Part shown: piece after piece, positions 55,384 to 63,073 of the stretch | How the letters are laid out: each line of letters opens with the position of its first letter | Position numbering within the stretch: position 1 is the stretch's first letter | Source: Robertmurraya massiliosenegalensis JC6 | GTDB taxonomy: Bacteria > Bacillota > Bacilli > Bacillales > Cytobacillaceae | DNA: 64,000 bases | Direction: 5' to 3' | Assembly: GCF_000311725.1 (NCBI RefSeq) | Contig: NZ_HE978513.1 | Location: 548,005 to 612,004, forward strand | Position numbers and translations under genes: made by a program | The notes under the pieces: generated by a model | Database searches by the model: none | What the model saw: the letters and a program-made list of their open reading frames with translations, nothing else | What the model was told of the DNA's origin: nothing

Positions 55384-55863
55384 ATGTTTAAAGTACAATC
55401 ATATGATGGCAATCGTCAGGATCAATACAACCTCCTTAACAAGCAGCTTGTTGCTTTATTAGAAGGAGAGTCAAACCAAATTGCAAATTTAAGCAATGCG
55501 GCAGCGCTTTTGAACCAATTTCTAGATAGAATTAATTGGGTTGGGTTCTATTTAACAGAGGAAAACGAACTCGTTTTAGGACCATTTCAAGGGTTACCAG
55601 CATGTGTAAGAATCCCTTTTGGGAAAGGAGTTTGTGGCACTAGTGCGAGTCAAATGAAGACGTTCCGCATTGAGGACGTTCACGCATTCCCAGGGCATAT
55701 CGCTTGTGACGCTGCTTCCCAATCTGAAATGGTTATTCCACTCATTAAGGATGGAAAGGTAATAGGAGTACTTGATATCGATTCTCCTGAAAAGAATCGT
55801 TTTGATGAAGTAGATCAAGAAAACTTAGAAACATTTGTTAAAGAGCTTATTCGTTTTCTCTAA
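55384..55863 (+). CDS. ytsP: Free methionine-(R)-sulfoxide reductase, GAF type (YtsP)
   Basis: 159 residues from the ATG after GGGGGAGA. A single GAF domain with the three catalytic cysteines of the fRMsr family: GLPACVRIPFGKGVCGTSA and GHIACDAASQSEMV, followed by IGVLDIDSPEKNRF. It reduces free methionine sulfoxide. Divergent from refZ. Confidence 0.94.
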   Translation: MFKVQSYDGNRQDQYNLLNKQLVALLEGESNQIANLSNAAALLNQFLDRINWVGFYLTEENELVLGPFQGLPACVRIPFGKGVCGTSASQMKTFRIEDVHAFPGHIACDAASQSEMVIPLIKDGKVIGVLDIDSPEKNRFDEVDQENLETFVKELIRFL

Positions 55864-55868
55864 ATAGT

Positions 55869-55903
55869 AAAAGGCTGGATGATTAACTCATCTAGCCTTT
55901 TTT
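55869..55903. terminator. Terminator between ytsP and the small gene
   Basis: AAAAGGCTGGATGA and TCATCTAGCCTTTT pair with one mismatch around a 5-base loop, T6 on the plus strand. It touches the stop codon of the convergent small gene. Confidence 0.9.
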
Positions 55904-56099
55904 AGGAGAAAAATGATTTATTTGCTACATAGTAAAAATTCTTTTCTAATTCTTCCTCCGAAATACTAATTCTCGCAGAGAGATCTTCTGTTCTTAAAAT
56001 AAATTCTTTTACACCGATGAATTCCGATTCAACTACTATATAAAATAGCGTTCCTTTTTTGAACCCCTTAAATTTATTTTTCAATCTGTATTTTTTCAT
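55902..56099 (-). CDS. Small basic protein, unknown
   Basis: 65 residues from the ATG giving MKKYRLKNKFKGFKKG, 7 bases after AGAGG; an upstream ATG seven codons earlier lacks a site. The N-terminus is strongly basic, the middle reads GTLFYIVVESEFIGVKEFILRTED, and an acidic EEELEK stretch follows. No membrane helix. I do not recognise the family. It lies downstream of the diguanylate cyclase gene, 92 bp apart, and could share its transcript. Confidence 0.7.
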   Translation of the reverse strand: MKKYRLKNKFKGFKKGTLFYIVVESEFIGVKEFILRTEDLSARISISEEELEKNFYYVANKSFFS

Positions 56100-56191
56100 C
56101 TCAAAACCTCTGATCGACAAATATAAAGCGTATATAAAAACAAGACCATCTTCCTTGAAGAATAGCCTTGTTAACTCTACATCATTAAATG

Positions 56192-58069
56192 TTAATTGAT
56201 TAGTTCTTCATCTTCCTGTACGACGACTTTATTTTTTCCAGTTTCTTTTGCTAAATATAAAGCTTGGTCAGCTCTTTTGAATAATCTTGTATAGCTATCA
56301 TCCTTTTCTTTCGTCCAAGATGAAACACCACAGGATATCGTAATGCGAGGAGCGGTCAACTCGTTTACTTTCATTACTAATCTTTCAGCAATCGATACTG
56401 CTACACGCAAGGGAATTCTCGGAAGATATATAGCAAGCTCTTCCCCACCCCATCTAGCGCCAATATCGCTTTCCCTAATATTTTCATGGATGATAGAAGC
56501 CACTTGAATAAGGACCTCATCTCCCACTTGATGTCCATAAGAATCATTAATTTGCTTAAAGTTATCAATATCAATCAAAATAAAGCTTCCGAAAGCATCT
56601 TCAGTCATCGAACGGTGAATATTTTCATTTAAATAGTTTCGAGAGTGCAATTTCGTTAAATGATCGGTAATCACCATTTTTTCTAACTCTTCTCGAAGCA
56701 TGGAATTCGAGAATGCCAACGTAGAATGATGAATCAATGATTGCATAAGCTTAAACGTTTCAAATGAAAAATGATACGGCAATCGGTGTAGAACTAAAGC
56801 AAATCCCATAATAACATCGGTTTGCACCATTGGCACAGCCATTACTGAACGAAATTGGATTGAGGCATTTTCAAGAAGAAGGTCTCCAAGAAAAATCGAA
56901 TCTTTTTCCGTTTTTATTTTCCTTGCAATATACTCAAGATATACTTGCGAATCATCAGAAAAAAAGAAGTCTGTACTTCCTTTGAGAACTTTTACTTGTT
57001 CAAAATTGTCAGAAACAAGAATAAAGCCTACTTCCTCTGCAACAAAGGATGTCTGGATTTGCCCGGTCATGAAATTAATCGTTTCAGTTAAACGAAGGTC
57101 AGAATTTAAACGACGCGTTGTTTCATTGATCAATTGAAGATCGGAAATCAACTTTCTCGATTGCTGATACAACTGGGCATTTTCTAAAGCCGAACCTGCT
57201 GTATTGGCAAGGAGCATGATAAACTCCATTTCATTATTTGGGAAAGTCTGTGTATTTGGCGCAATAACCTGAAGGACACCATACACACCCTGTTTTCCCT
57301 TTAAAGGTGCATAAAGGATCGATTTCCGTTCTTGGACAGAGTCCTCTAATTGGATTGTTCCTGTAACATAAGCTTGCATCGCTGATATGTTTTCACTATC
57401 ATATTCTAAATCCTTAATAGGCAACTTTGCATTATTGTTATTATCATGGGACAGCATTAAATAGTAAGTGAAGCTAGGATAGACTTCTTGAAGGGTAAAA
57501 ATAATTTCTCCTAGTACATCGTCCATGTTCATGGAAGAATGGAATTTTTCCGTTACCCTAAATAATTGCTTATATCTCTTCTCTTCTAATATCACTTCGC
57601 AAATTCCTTTTGCTTTATGAAAAAATGTTGTACATTCCATTGCTAAATGCTCTATTAGAGAGTCAGAACTGTAAATTTTTTCAGCCATGCCTTTTATAGC
57701 TAGTAATTCAAGGTTATCATTATCCCTACGTATTGGTAATAACAGATCATACTTATCAAATGGTGAAAAAGGGATTGGTTGGCGAATGATAGAATTATTT
57801 AGAACAAGTTCCTTTAGGTCCTCACTAATCAATTGGTAAATGGATTCACTTGTTTTTCGCACTTCATTCGTTGAAGTGATGACATACATTTCCTTGCTCC
57901 AATCCTGAAGGTTAAAAAATGTTAATTCTTCAGATTGTACAAAGTTTTGTATAACAAGAAGCATTTCCTTTAGTAGTTCTTCGTAGGAATGGATGCCTTT
58001 GTCCTGATCTATCAAATCAAAAAAGCGACTTTTTAGGTTCATTATTAACTCTTTTTCAAGCAAATTCAT
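56192..58069 (-). CDS. ytrP: GAF-GGDEF diguanylate cyclase (YtrP)
   Basis: About 625 residues from the ATG 7 bases after AGGTGAT; GTG and ATG codons three to four codons upstream are alternatives. Domains: an N-terminal sensor region (1-~155), two GAF-like domains (about 165-305 and 325-455) and a C-terminal GGDEF domain (about 460-620). The active-site motif is GGEEL, with the product-inhibition I-site RESD five residues upstream, so the enzyme should make c-di-GMP and feel feedback. No membrane helix is visible. Confidence 0.93.
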   Translation of the reverse strand: MNLLEKELIMNLKSRFFDLIDQDKGIHSYEELLKEMLLVIQNFVQSEELTFFNLQDWSKEMYVITSTNEVRKTSESIYQLISEDLKELVLNNSIIRQPIPFSPFDKYDLLLPIRRDNDNLELLAIKGMAEKIYSSDSLIEHLAMECTTFFHKAKGICEVILEEKRYKQLFRVTEKFHSSMNMDDVLGEIIFTLQEVYPSFTYYLMLSHDNNNNAKLPIKDLEYDSENISAMQAYVTGTIQLEDSVQERKSILYAPLKGKQGVYGVLQVIAPNTQTFPNNEMEFIMLLANTAGSALENAQLYQQSRKLISDLQLINETTRRLNSDLRLTETINFMTGQIQTSFVAEEVGFILVSDNFEQVKVLKGSTDFFFSDDSQVYLEYIARKIKTEKDSIFLGDLLLENASIQFRSVMAVPMVQTDVIMGFALVLHRLPYHFSFETFKLMQSLIHHSTLAFSNSMLREELEKMVITDHLTKLHSRNYLNENIHRSMTEDAFGSFILIDIDNFKQINDSYGHQVGDEVLIQVASIIHENIRESDIGARWGGEELAIYLPRIPLRVAVSIAERLVMKVNELTAPRITISCGVSSWTKEKDDSYTRLFKRADQALYLAKETGKNKVVVQEDEELIN

Positions 58070-58340
58070 TTCTATCATCACCTATTATCATCCGTTTTCT
58101 TAAACGATCGCTATACTTTATTTTATAATAATATGTATTGAATTTTTGTCGAATTTTTGTCAATTTAGTTTCAAAAAACGATGTTTGTCACAGCATACGA
58201 ATGATTTAAATTACAACATTGATTTTCTTAGCTTGTACATTTATGATAGACATTCGTACTCCTAATTAAGACAACAATTCCTATTATACCACATATGTTT
58301 CTTGGATTATTAGAAACTTTATTCTTTTTTTATTCTTTCC

Positions 58341-58370
58341 TTGACTTCTATTCCCAATTATAGATATAAT
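58341..58370 (+). promoter_or_regulatory. rpsD promoter
   Basis: TTGACT, an 18-bp spacer and TATAAT form a strong sigma-A promoter. It lies 201 bp upstream of the rpsD start, leaving a long leader. The rest of the 58070-58340 stretch is AT-rich with nothing recognised. Confidence 0.85.
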
Positions 58371-58416
58371 ATTCTTTGTGTAAAATATCGCAGCCTATGT
58401 GAACACCTTTTGTGTT

Positions 58417-58505
58417 TCATTTTGTTCCTCAATCTGAAGAGTTTCGATGATGGGGTACTGTGTAACCCTCTGCTGCGAGGGCGAAGGTACATGAAAACAA
58501 AATGA
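58417..58505 (+). ncRNA. rpsD leader, S4-binding autoregulatory RNA
   Basis: TCATTTTGTT (58417-58426) and AACAAAATGA (58496-58505) form a perfect 10-bp stem that closes a domain with an internal CCCTC-TGCTGC-GAGGG hairpin and GGGGTAC/GTAACCC and GGTAC segments able to form a pseudoknot. Ribosomal protein S4 is known to repress its own gene in Bacillus through such a leader. The assignment is by position and fold. Confidence 0.75.
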
Positions 58506-58528
58506 TCATAAATGTTGCTGTCACGTCT

Positions 58529-58553
58529 GTTTTTATTTTACCCAAATAAAAAC
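58529..58553 (+). promoter_or_regulatory. Hairpin just upstream of the rpsD ribosome site
   Basis: GTTTTTATTT and AAATAAAAAC pair perfectly around TACCC and end a few bases before AAGGAGG. It may affect ribosome access together with the S4 leader. Confidence 0.5.
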
Positions 58554-58570
58554 ACAAGGAGGAGTCATTC

Positions 58571-59173
58571 ATGGCTCGTTATACAGGTCCAAGCTGGAAA
58601 CTATCTCGCCGTCTTGGTATTTCATTAAGCGGTACAGGTAAAGAATTAGAAAAGCGTCCTTACGCTCCCGGACAACATGGTCCAAACCAACGTAAGAAAT
58701 TATCAGAATACGGTTTACAATTACAAGAGAAGCAAAAGCTTCGTCATATGTATGGCGTAAACGAGCGTCAATTCCGTAACCTATTCGACAAAGCTGGCAA
58801 AATGGCTGGTGTACACGGTGAAAACTTCATGGCTCTACTTGAGTCTCGTTTAGATAACGTAGTTTACCGTTTAGGTTTAGCTCGTACTCGTCGTCAAGCT
58901 CGTCAGCTTGTAAACCATGGTCACATTTTAGTTGATGGCAAGCGTGTAGATATCCCATCTTACCGCGTAGCTGCTGGCCAAACAATTGGCGTTCGTGAAA
59001 AGTCACGTAACCTAGACATCATCAAAGAAGCAATCGAAGTAAACAACTTCGTACCTGACTTCTTAACTTTCGATGCTGATAAACTAGAAGGTACTTTCAC
59101 TCGTCTTCCAGAGCGTTCTGAACTTCCAGCTGAAGTGAACGAATCTCTAATCGTTGAGTACTATTCTCGTTAA
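58571..59173 (+). CDS. rpsD: 30S ribosomal protein S4
   Basis: 200 residues, standard length. N-terminal [17 protein letters not shown], then the S4 RNA-binding domain (about 91-155: [39 protein letters not shown] in segments). It nucleates 30S assembly on 16S rRNA. AAGGAGGAG precedes the ATG. Monocistronic with its own promoter, leader and terminator, as in B. subtilis. Codon use is strongly biased, as expected for a highly expressed gene. Confidence 0.99.
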   Translation: MARYTGPSWKLSRRLGISLSGTGKELEKRPYAPGQHGPNQRKKLSEYGLQLQEKQKLRHMYGVNERQFRNLFDKAGKMAGVHGENFMALLESRLDNVVYRLGLARTRRQARQLVNHGHILVDGKRVDIPSYRVAAGQTIGVREKSRNLDIIKEAIEVNNFVPDFLTFDADKLEGTFTRLPERSELPAEVNESLIVEYYSR

Positions 59174-59189
59174 TAGCTTTTTAACGATT

Positions 59190-59224
59190 AAAACCCTAGA
59201 GAAAAATTCTCTAGGGTTTTTTGT
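59190..59224. terminator. Bidirectional terminator between rpsD and the peptide gene
   Basis: AAAACCCTAGAGAA and TTCTCTAGGGTTTT pair around AAA, with T runs on both strands. It ends rpsD and the convergent peptide-signalling unit. Confidence 0.93.
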
Positions 59225-59233
59225 TTGTTCTTA

Positions 59234-59428
59234 TTAATGTTGAGATGGAATCCCCATTAGTTCAATTGAATGTTGGGATGGGATCCCTGCTACTTCATCA
59301 TATTTATAAACACTGTTTAATGGGCTATGCTGAGATGGAATTCCTGCATAATCACTGAAGTTCACAAATGCAAAACCTACTCCTAATAGTGAAACCGCTA
59401 ATAAAGTTTTAGTTACCAGTTTTTTCAA
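59234..59428 (-). CDS. Secreted peptide precursor with three GIPSQH repeats (putative pheromone)
   Basis: 64 residues, TTG start 9 bases after AGGAGG. A Sec-type signal peptide is clear: basic MKKLVTK, hydrophobic TLLAVSLLGVGFAFV, then the mature part. GIPSQH occurs at residues 29-34, 48-53 and 59-64; the first two are preceded by Ala, the last by Met, and the last ends at the stop codon. Linkers are SPLNSVYKYDEV and SIEL. C-terminal signalling peptides after a signal sequence are the hallmark of PapR/Phr/NprX-type precursors. It lies 38 bp after an RRNPP-like regulator on the same strand. The family is not one I recognise; pheromone function is inferred. Confidence 0.85.
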   Translation of the reverse strand: MKKLVTKTLLAVSLLGVGFAFVNFSDYAGIPSQHSPLNSVYKYDEVAGIPSQHSIELMGIPSQH

Positions 59429-59466
59429 CTAAATCAACCTCCTAATTTATACTATTCTACTATATG

Positions 59467-60357
59467 TTACCACTCACTTAATAATTTGTCTCTTTCATTT
59501 TTCATAATTTCAATGAATTTTATATTTTCTTGCAGTTCTAAAAGGTATATAGCTTTATTAATATGTTCTACTCCATCGTCTATACGAGATAATTTTATTA
59601 GATTTTCACCGGATTGATAGTATAGGCTTGGTAAAAGATATAAAAGTTCTTGTGTGATACAATAATCAATACCTAGCTTACAAAATTGTAAAGATTCTAC
59701 GTATTCTCCAATCTCTGTAAGTGCTTGTGCCAATCCAAAATATACTCTGATTTTCCCTCTTGGCTCCAGTATATCAGGAAGAGTTTCCAAGTATTCCAAA
59801 GCTTTCTTTAATAATTGGATCGAATCTTCGAATTCTCCAGATTCCTTATGTAAAATTGCTATACTTGTTAATATTTCTATTTCTCTTTCATTAAAATCAG
59901 TTCGATTTTTGTTCGTTATGTCTATTGCGTTATATAGTTGCTCTAAAGCTTTTGGAAGATCCTTTTCTAAATAAAACGTACAAATTCCTTGATGCCATAT
60001 AAGAAATTGCTTTAACTTACCTGTTTGGAATATTGGATTGCTAAGTTCTTTTTCTATAATTTCTTGTACCCTCTCATAATTCCATTCTAGCTTTAAACGA
60101 TTTATCAGCCGAATAACCGCATTCGCATAGTTAATCGATGATTTTGATGCAACATTGAAAAAATATGCTAGGTCTACATTTAATCTCCTCAATAATAGAT
60201 TTAATGTTTCTAAGTCTGGATAAACGACTTCTTTTTCGAAGGAAATTAATTCCTCTTCTGTACACACACCTTCTGATAGTTCTTTAAGCGAAAGCTTTTT
60301 GTATTCACGGAATGACTTTAATGTATCCCCTATTAGATATGTGTTCAAACTGTTCAT
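59467..60357 (-). CDS. XRE helix-turn-helix plus TPR regulator, RRNPP-like
   Basis: 296 residues. The N-terminal XRE helix-turn-helix (about 8-68) contains SFREYKKLSLKELSEGVCTEEELISFEKE in pieces and PDLETLNLLLRRLNVDLAYFF. The rest (about 75-296) is a series of paired helices with TPR spacing (for example ALEQLYNAIDITNK, SIQLLKKALEYLE, SLQFCKLGIDYC, HINKAIYLLELQ). This layout and length match peptide-receptor regulators such as PlcR (285 residues) and NprR. GAGGGAT precedes the ATG. Three 60-base lines I counted inside the gene hold 17 G+C each, lower than floT next door. Targets are unknown; self-control of this unit is likely. Confidence 0.88.
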   Translation of the reverse strand: MNSLNTYLIGDTLKSFREYKKLSLKELSEGVCTEEELISFEKEVVYPDLETLNLLLRRLNVDLAYFFNVASKSSINYANAVIRLINRLKLEWNYERVQEIIEKELSNPIFQTGKLKQFLIWHQGICTFYLEKDLPKALEQLYNAIDITNKNRTDFNEREIEILTSIAILHKESGEFEDSIQLLKKALEYLETLPDILEPRGKIRVYFGLAQALTEIGEYVESLQFCKLGIDYCITQELLYLLPSLYYQSGENLIKLSRIDDGVEHINKAIYLLELQENIKFIEIMKNERDKLLSEW

Positions 60358-60371
60358 TATTATCCCTCATT

Positions 60372-60390
60372 ACAAATATTTTAAATTTGT
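60372..60390. promoter_or_regulatory. Small dyad upstream of the regulator gene
   Basis: ACAAAT and ATTTGT flank 7 bases, 15-33 bp before the regulator start. It is a possible autoregulatory site, but AT-rich dyads occur by chance. Confidence 0.3.
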
Positions 60391-60486
60391 GATTACTCAT
60401 TTTCACTTTAACCTGTTACTACCATTCTACTAAAAAGTCATGAAAAGTACATAAAAATTAGACTCTTCGGAACCTTATTTTTTTCA

Positions 60487-60518
60487 ACAAAAAACCTGCC
60501 GCAAATTTCGACAGGTTT
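60487..60518 (-). terminator. Terminator downstream of floT
   Basis: AAACCTG and CAGGTTT pair around an inner CG-rich stretch, with T6 on the minus strand, 9 bp past the floT stop. Confidence 0.85.
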
Positions 60519-60526
60519 CTTGTTAT

Positions 60527-62044
60527 TTAGTCGTTATTCTTCTCTTTTCCTAACTCGTCAGCTAGCTGATCGATACTGTCACGGATGTTGCCTTTCCCAG
60601 AAAAATTCTCCAGTAGATTCTTCAGGTCAATGCCAGAAGATGCTTTAAGGGATTCCTGGAGTGAGGACATTAAGCTTGTAGCATAACCAGTCACTTTGTT
60701 GGCCCCGCCATTTTCTCCATTGCCGCCGGTGTCGACGACTGTGATCTTTTCGATGTTGCCTAATGGGCTTGCAACTTGTTTCGCATATTCAGGAAGCATG
60801 CGGATGATCATATCCATAACAGCTGCCTGACCGTATTGTTCGAATGCTTCGGCGATTTTGCGCTTCGCTTCTGCTTCTGCAAGACCCTTCAAGCGGATAA
60901 CATCTGCTTCAGATTCCCCTTGTGCCCGTTCTGCTTCTGCTTGCGCAAGACCGTCTAAACGAACCTTCTCCGCTTCCGCTTTTGCCAATGATTCAATTCG
61001 ATACTGATTGGCATCCGCTTCCGCTAATTGCTTCGCCTTATCCGCAGCAGCTGCCTGTTCAACAGAGTAACGATCCGCATCTGCTTTCTTCTTAACCTCA
61101 GAGTCATATTGACGCTCACGACGTAGTATTTCTTTTTCTTCAAGCTCAATTTGCTTTTGACGTTCAATGATACGAATTTGCATTTCTTGTTCTGTAACTT
61201 CCTGCTTTGAACGAGCTGTTTCTAAATCATACGCTTGGTCAGCACGCGCTTTTGCAATATCTTGTTCACGGCGATAGTCTGCCATTTTCATTTGATTTTC
61301 TTTTTCTGCTTCGGCAATTTCTGTTGCTCTTTCAAATTCAGCCTTCTTCGCATCTTTATCTGCTTCCGCTCGCTTAATTCTCGTTTCCTTCTCCGCTTCA
61401 GCAGTAGCGATATCGGCATCTCTTTTTACTTGAGCAATTCTTGGCTTCCCTAATGATTCTAAGTAGCCATTCTTATCTCGAACATCCTTAATCGTAAAGG
61501 AGACGATGATAAGGCCCATTTTCGCTAAATCTTGAGAAGCAACCCTTTGCACCTCTTGAGAGAATTTATCTCTGTTTTTGTAAATTTCTTCTACAGTCAT
61601 GGAACCTAAAATCGAACGAAGATGACCTTCTAGAACTTCTCTTGCTTCGTTTTCTCGATCTTCTTTTGGTTTACCGAGAAATTGCTCTGCTGCAGTTGCA
61701 ATTTCTTCAATCGATCCACCAATTTTAATGATTGCTGTACCGTCAGCCATGACCGGAACACCTTGCTCCGTATAAACTTCTGGTGTGGTTACTTCGAGTT
61801 TACTAGATAATAGACTAAGAGGCTCTGCTTGTTGAAAGACTGGTAGAATAAAAGCACCGCCACCACGAATAATTTTAATCTTATTCCCTGATTCATCAAC
61901 ATGAACATTTTTGCTGCCTAAGTAACTACCGGTGACGATTAACGCTTCATCTGGACCTGCCGTACGATACTTTGTCACAAACACGGCAATTAATGCAATT
62001 AATAAAAAAGCTACAACACCAATTATCGCTAACATTGGTAACAT
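60527..62044 (-). CDS. floT: Flotillin FloT (YuaG)
   Basis: 505 residues. N-terminal membrane segment (MLAIIGVVAFLLIALIAVFV), SPFH/band-7 domain (about 30-210), then a long coiled-coil flotillin region with repeated EAEKE/AEAE motifs (about 215-400) and a glycine/asparagine-rich patch before the C-terminus. FloT scaffolds lipid-ordered membrane domains together with NfeD-like YuaF. The gene lies 19 bp after yuaF, in one operon under a sigma-W-type promoter. Confidence 0.96.
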   Translation of the reverse strand: MLPMLAIIGVVAFLLIALIAVFVTKYRTAGPDEALIVTGSYLGSKNVHVDESGNKIKIIRGGGAFILPVFQQAEPLSLLSSKLEVTTPEVYTEQGVPVMADGTAIIKIGGSIEEIATAAEQFLGKPKEDRENEAREVLEGHLRSILGSMTVEEIYKNRDKFSQEVQRVASQDLAKMGLIIVSFTIKDVRDKNGYLESLGKPRIAQVKRDADIATAEAEKETRIKRAEADKDAKKAEFERATEIAEAEKENQMKMADYRREQDIAKARADQAYDLETARSKQEVTEQEMQIRIIERQKQIELEEKEILRRERQYDSEVKKKADADRYSVEQAAAADKAKQLAEADANQYRIESLAKAEAEKVRLDGLAQAEAERAQGESEADVIRLKGLAEAEAKRKIAEAFEQYGQAAVMDMIIRMLPEYAKQVASPLGNIEKITVVDTGGNGENGGANKVTGYATSLMSSLQESLKASSGIDLKNLLENFSGKGNIRDSIDQLADELGKEKNND

Positions 62045-62063
62045 TTAACTTCCCCCTTATAAT

Positions 62064-62603
62064 TTAAAATATAAAATCCTCTTGTGTTTCATGGGGCACT
62101 ACATGGAGTACTCCTTTTTGGACCTCGACGACTAATACATTTTGTCCCTCTTCGATACTTTCACCTTTGAAGCTTACAGCTGATTTGGCGACTGTACCAC
62201 TCGCACTTTTTAAAATAACTTCTCCAAAACCATTTTCAGGAATCGGAATAATAACCTTCCCGATTCTTCCTCTCAAAGAGTCGTTGGAATAGGCGAGTGA
62301 CTCCTGGGCAGAAGATAATGGGATAAGGACAAAAATATTTAGCAATGTATCCAATAATAACGCAATAAGAATCGAAATGATGACAATAATCATGCTATTT
62401 AATGAGGTCAATAATTCAAATAAATAGCCACTTGCAGAGAAGAATGTAATAAAAGCGAGGATAAGAGCTGGATTTATGAAAGGAAACAGCTCAGCAAGGC
62501 CCTCAAGTAAGTCTCCTAATAAAATGTAAAGCAAGGTTAGCGCTCCAGCAATAATCAACGTCGTCAAGTAAACAGATTGAATGGAGGCTCCAAACAGTTC
62601 CAT
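62064..62603 (-). CDS. yuaF: NfeD-like membrane protein YuaF
   Basis: 179 residues from the ATG giving MELFGASIQSVYL, preceded by AGAGGGTGAT; a GTG three codons earlier is the alternative. Three membrane helices (LTTLIIAGALTLLYILLG, INPALILAFITFFSASGYLF, SMIIVIISILIALLLDTLL) are followed by a C-terminal OB-fold domain (about 110-179, RGRIGKVIIPIPENGFGEV). NfeD proteins partner flotillins. First gene of the yuaF-floT unit; sigma-W control is supported by the upstream promoter. Confidence 0.93.
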   Translation of the reverse strand: MELFGASIQSVYLTTLIIAGALTLLYILLGDLLEGLAELFPFINPALILAFITFFSASGYLFELLTSLNSMIIVIISILIALLLDTLLNIFVLIPLSSAQESLAYSNDSLRGRIGKVIIPIPENGFGEVILKSASGTVAKSAVSFKGESIEEGQNVLVVEVQKGVLHVVPHETQEDFIF

Positions 62604-62689
62604 ATGTATCACCCTCTCCTACAAAATAAATTTCATTGTGATATACATACCTCCTCCTTTAGAAAAAATCAATTTCGCTATACCTTTAG

Positions 62690-62715
62690 TACGACTAAAT
62701 TGGTAAAAAGTTTCA
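62690..62715 (-). promoter_or_regulatory. Sigma-W-type promoter of yuaF-floT
   Basis: On the minus strand TGAAAC, a spacer of exactly 16 bp, then CGTA, the sigma-W consensus. It lies 86 bp before the yuaF start. The B. subtilis yuaF-floT operon is known to be sigma-W dependent. Confidence 0.85.
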
Positions 62716-62750
62716 ACTGTTCGCAAAATTCACGATAAAAATTTTATGAG

Positions 62751-62780
62751 AAAAAAGCTCCTACAAAATGTAGGAAGCTT
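62751..62780 (-). terminator. Terminator at the end of the tyrS transcript
   Basis: AGCTTCCTACA and TGTAGGAGCT pair with one bulge around TTT, and T5 or more follows on the minus strand. It lies beyond the second 220-bp repeat, so that repeat may be transcribed with tyrS. Confidence 0.8.
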
Positions 62781-62795
62781 CGGTTTGACTCATTC

Positions 62796-63015
62796 GCTCC
62801 AACCATCTCTCACCCTTAAGCGGAATTTTTCCTGTTATCTCCGCAATGGAGTCCCCTTTAGGGAAAATAACGGGAGATTTTCCGCTTATGGAGAGCAAAA
62901 TCGTTTATTTTGGCATGTTTTGAGGGAATAGCAGGAATTTTTCCTGTTATTTCGGCTCTTTTTCATGATGGTTGCTCATTAAGCGGAATTTTTCCTGTTA
63001 TTTTTTCATACCGAT
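62796..63015. repeat. 220-bp dispersed repeat, copy 2
   Basis: Same length and orientation as 1962-2181, with scattered substitutions and no net length change. It has the three AAGCGGAA-type modules and the inverted one. It lies between the tyrS stop and the tyrS terminator. The surrounding 62604-63073 gap otherwise holds the sigma-W promoter and the terminator. Confidence 0.9.
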
Positions 63016-63073
63016 ACTGCTACTGCTTATGCGAAGATTAAGTGGCGGGAAATTATAAATTCCTAGAACCCTT

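Noticed and set aside
59467-60357. Phage arbitrium (AimR-AimP) system
   Set aside because: The regulator-peptide layout is similar, but no phage gene, integrase or AimX-like region lies nearby, and AimP-type precursors as I know them carry a single C-terminal peptide.
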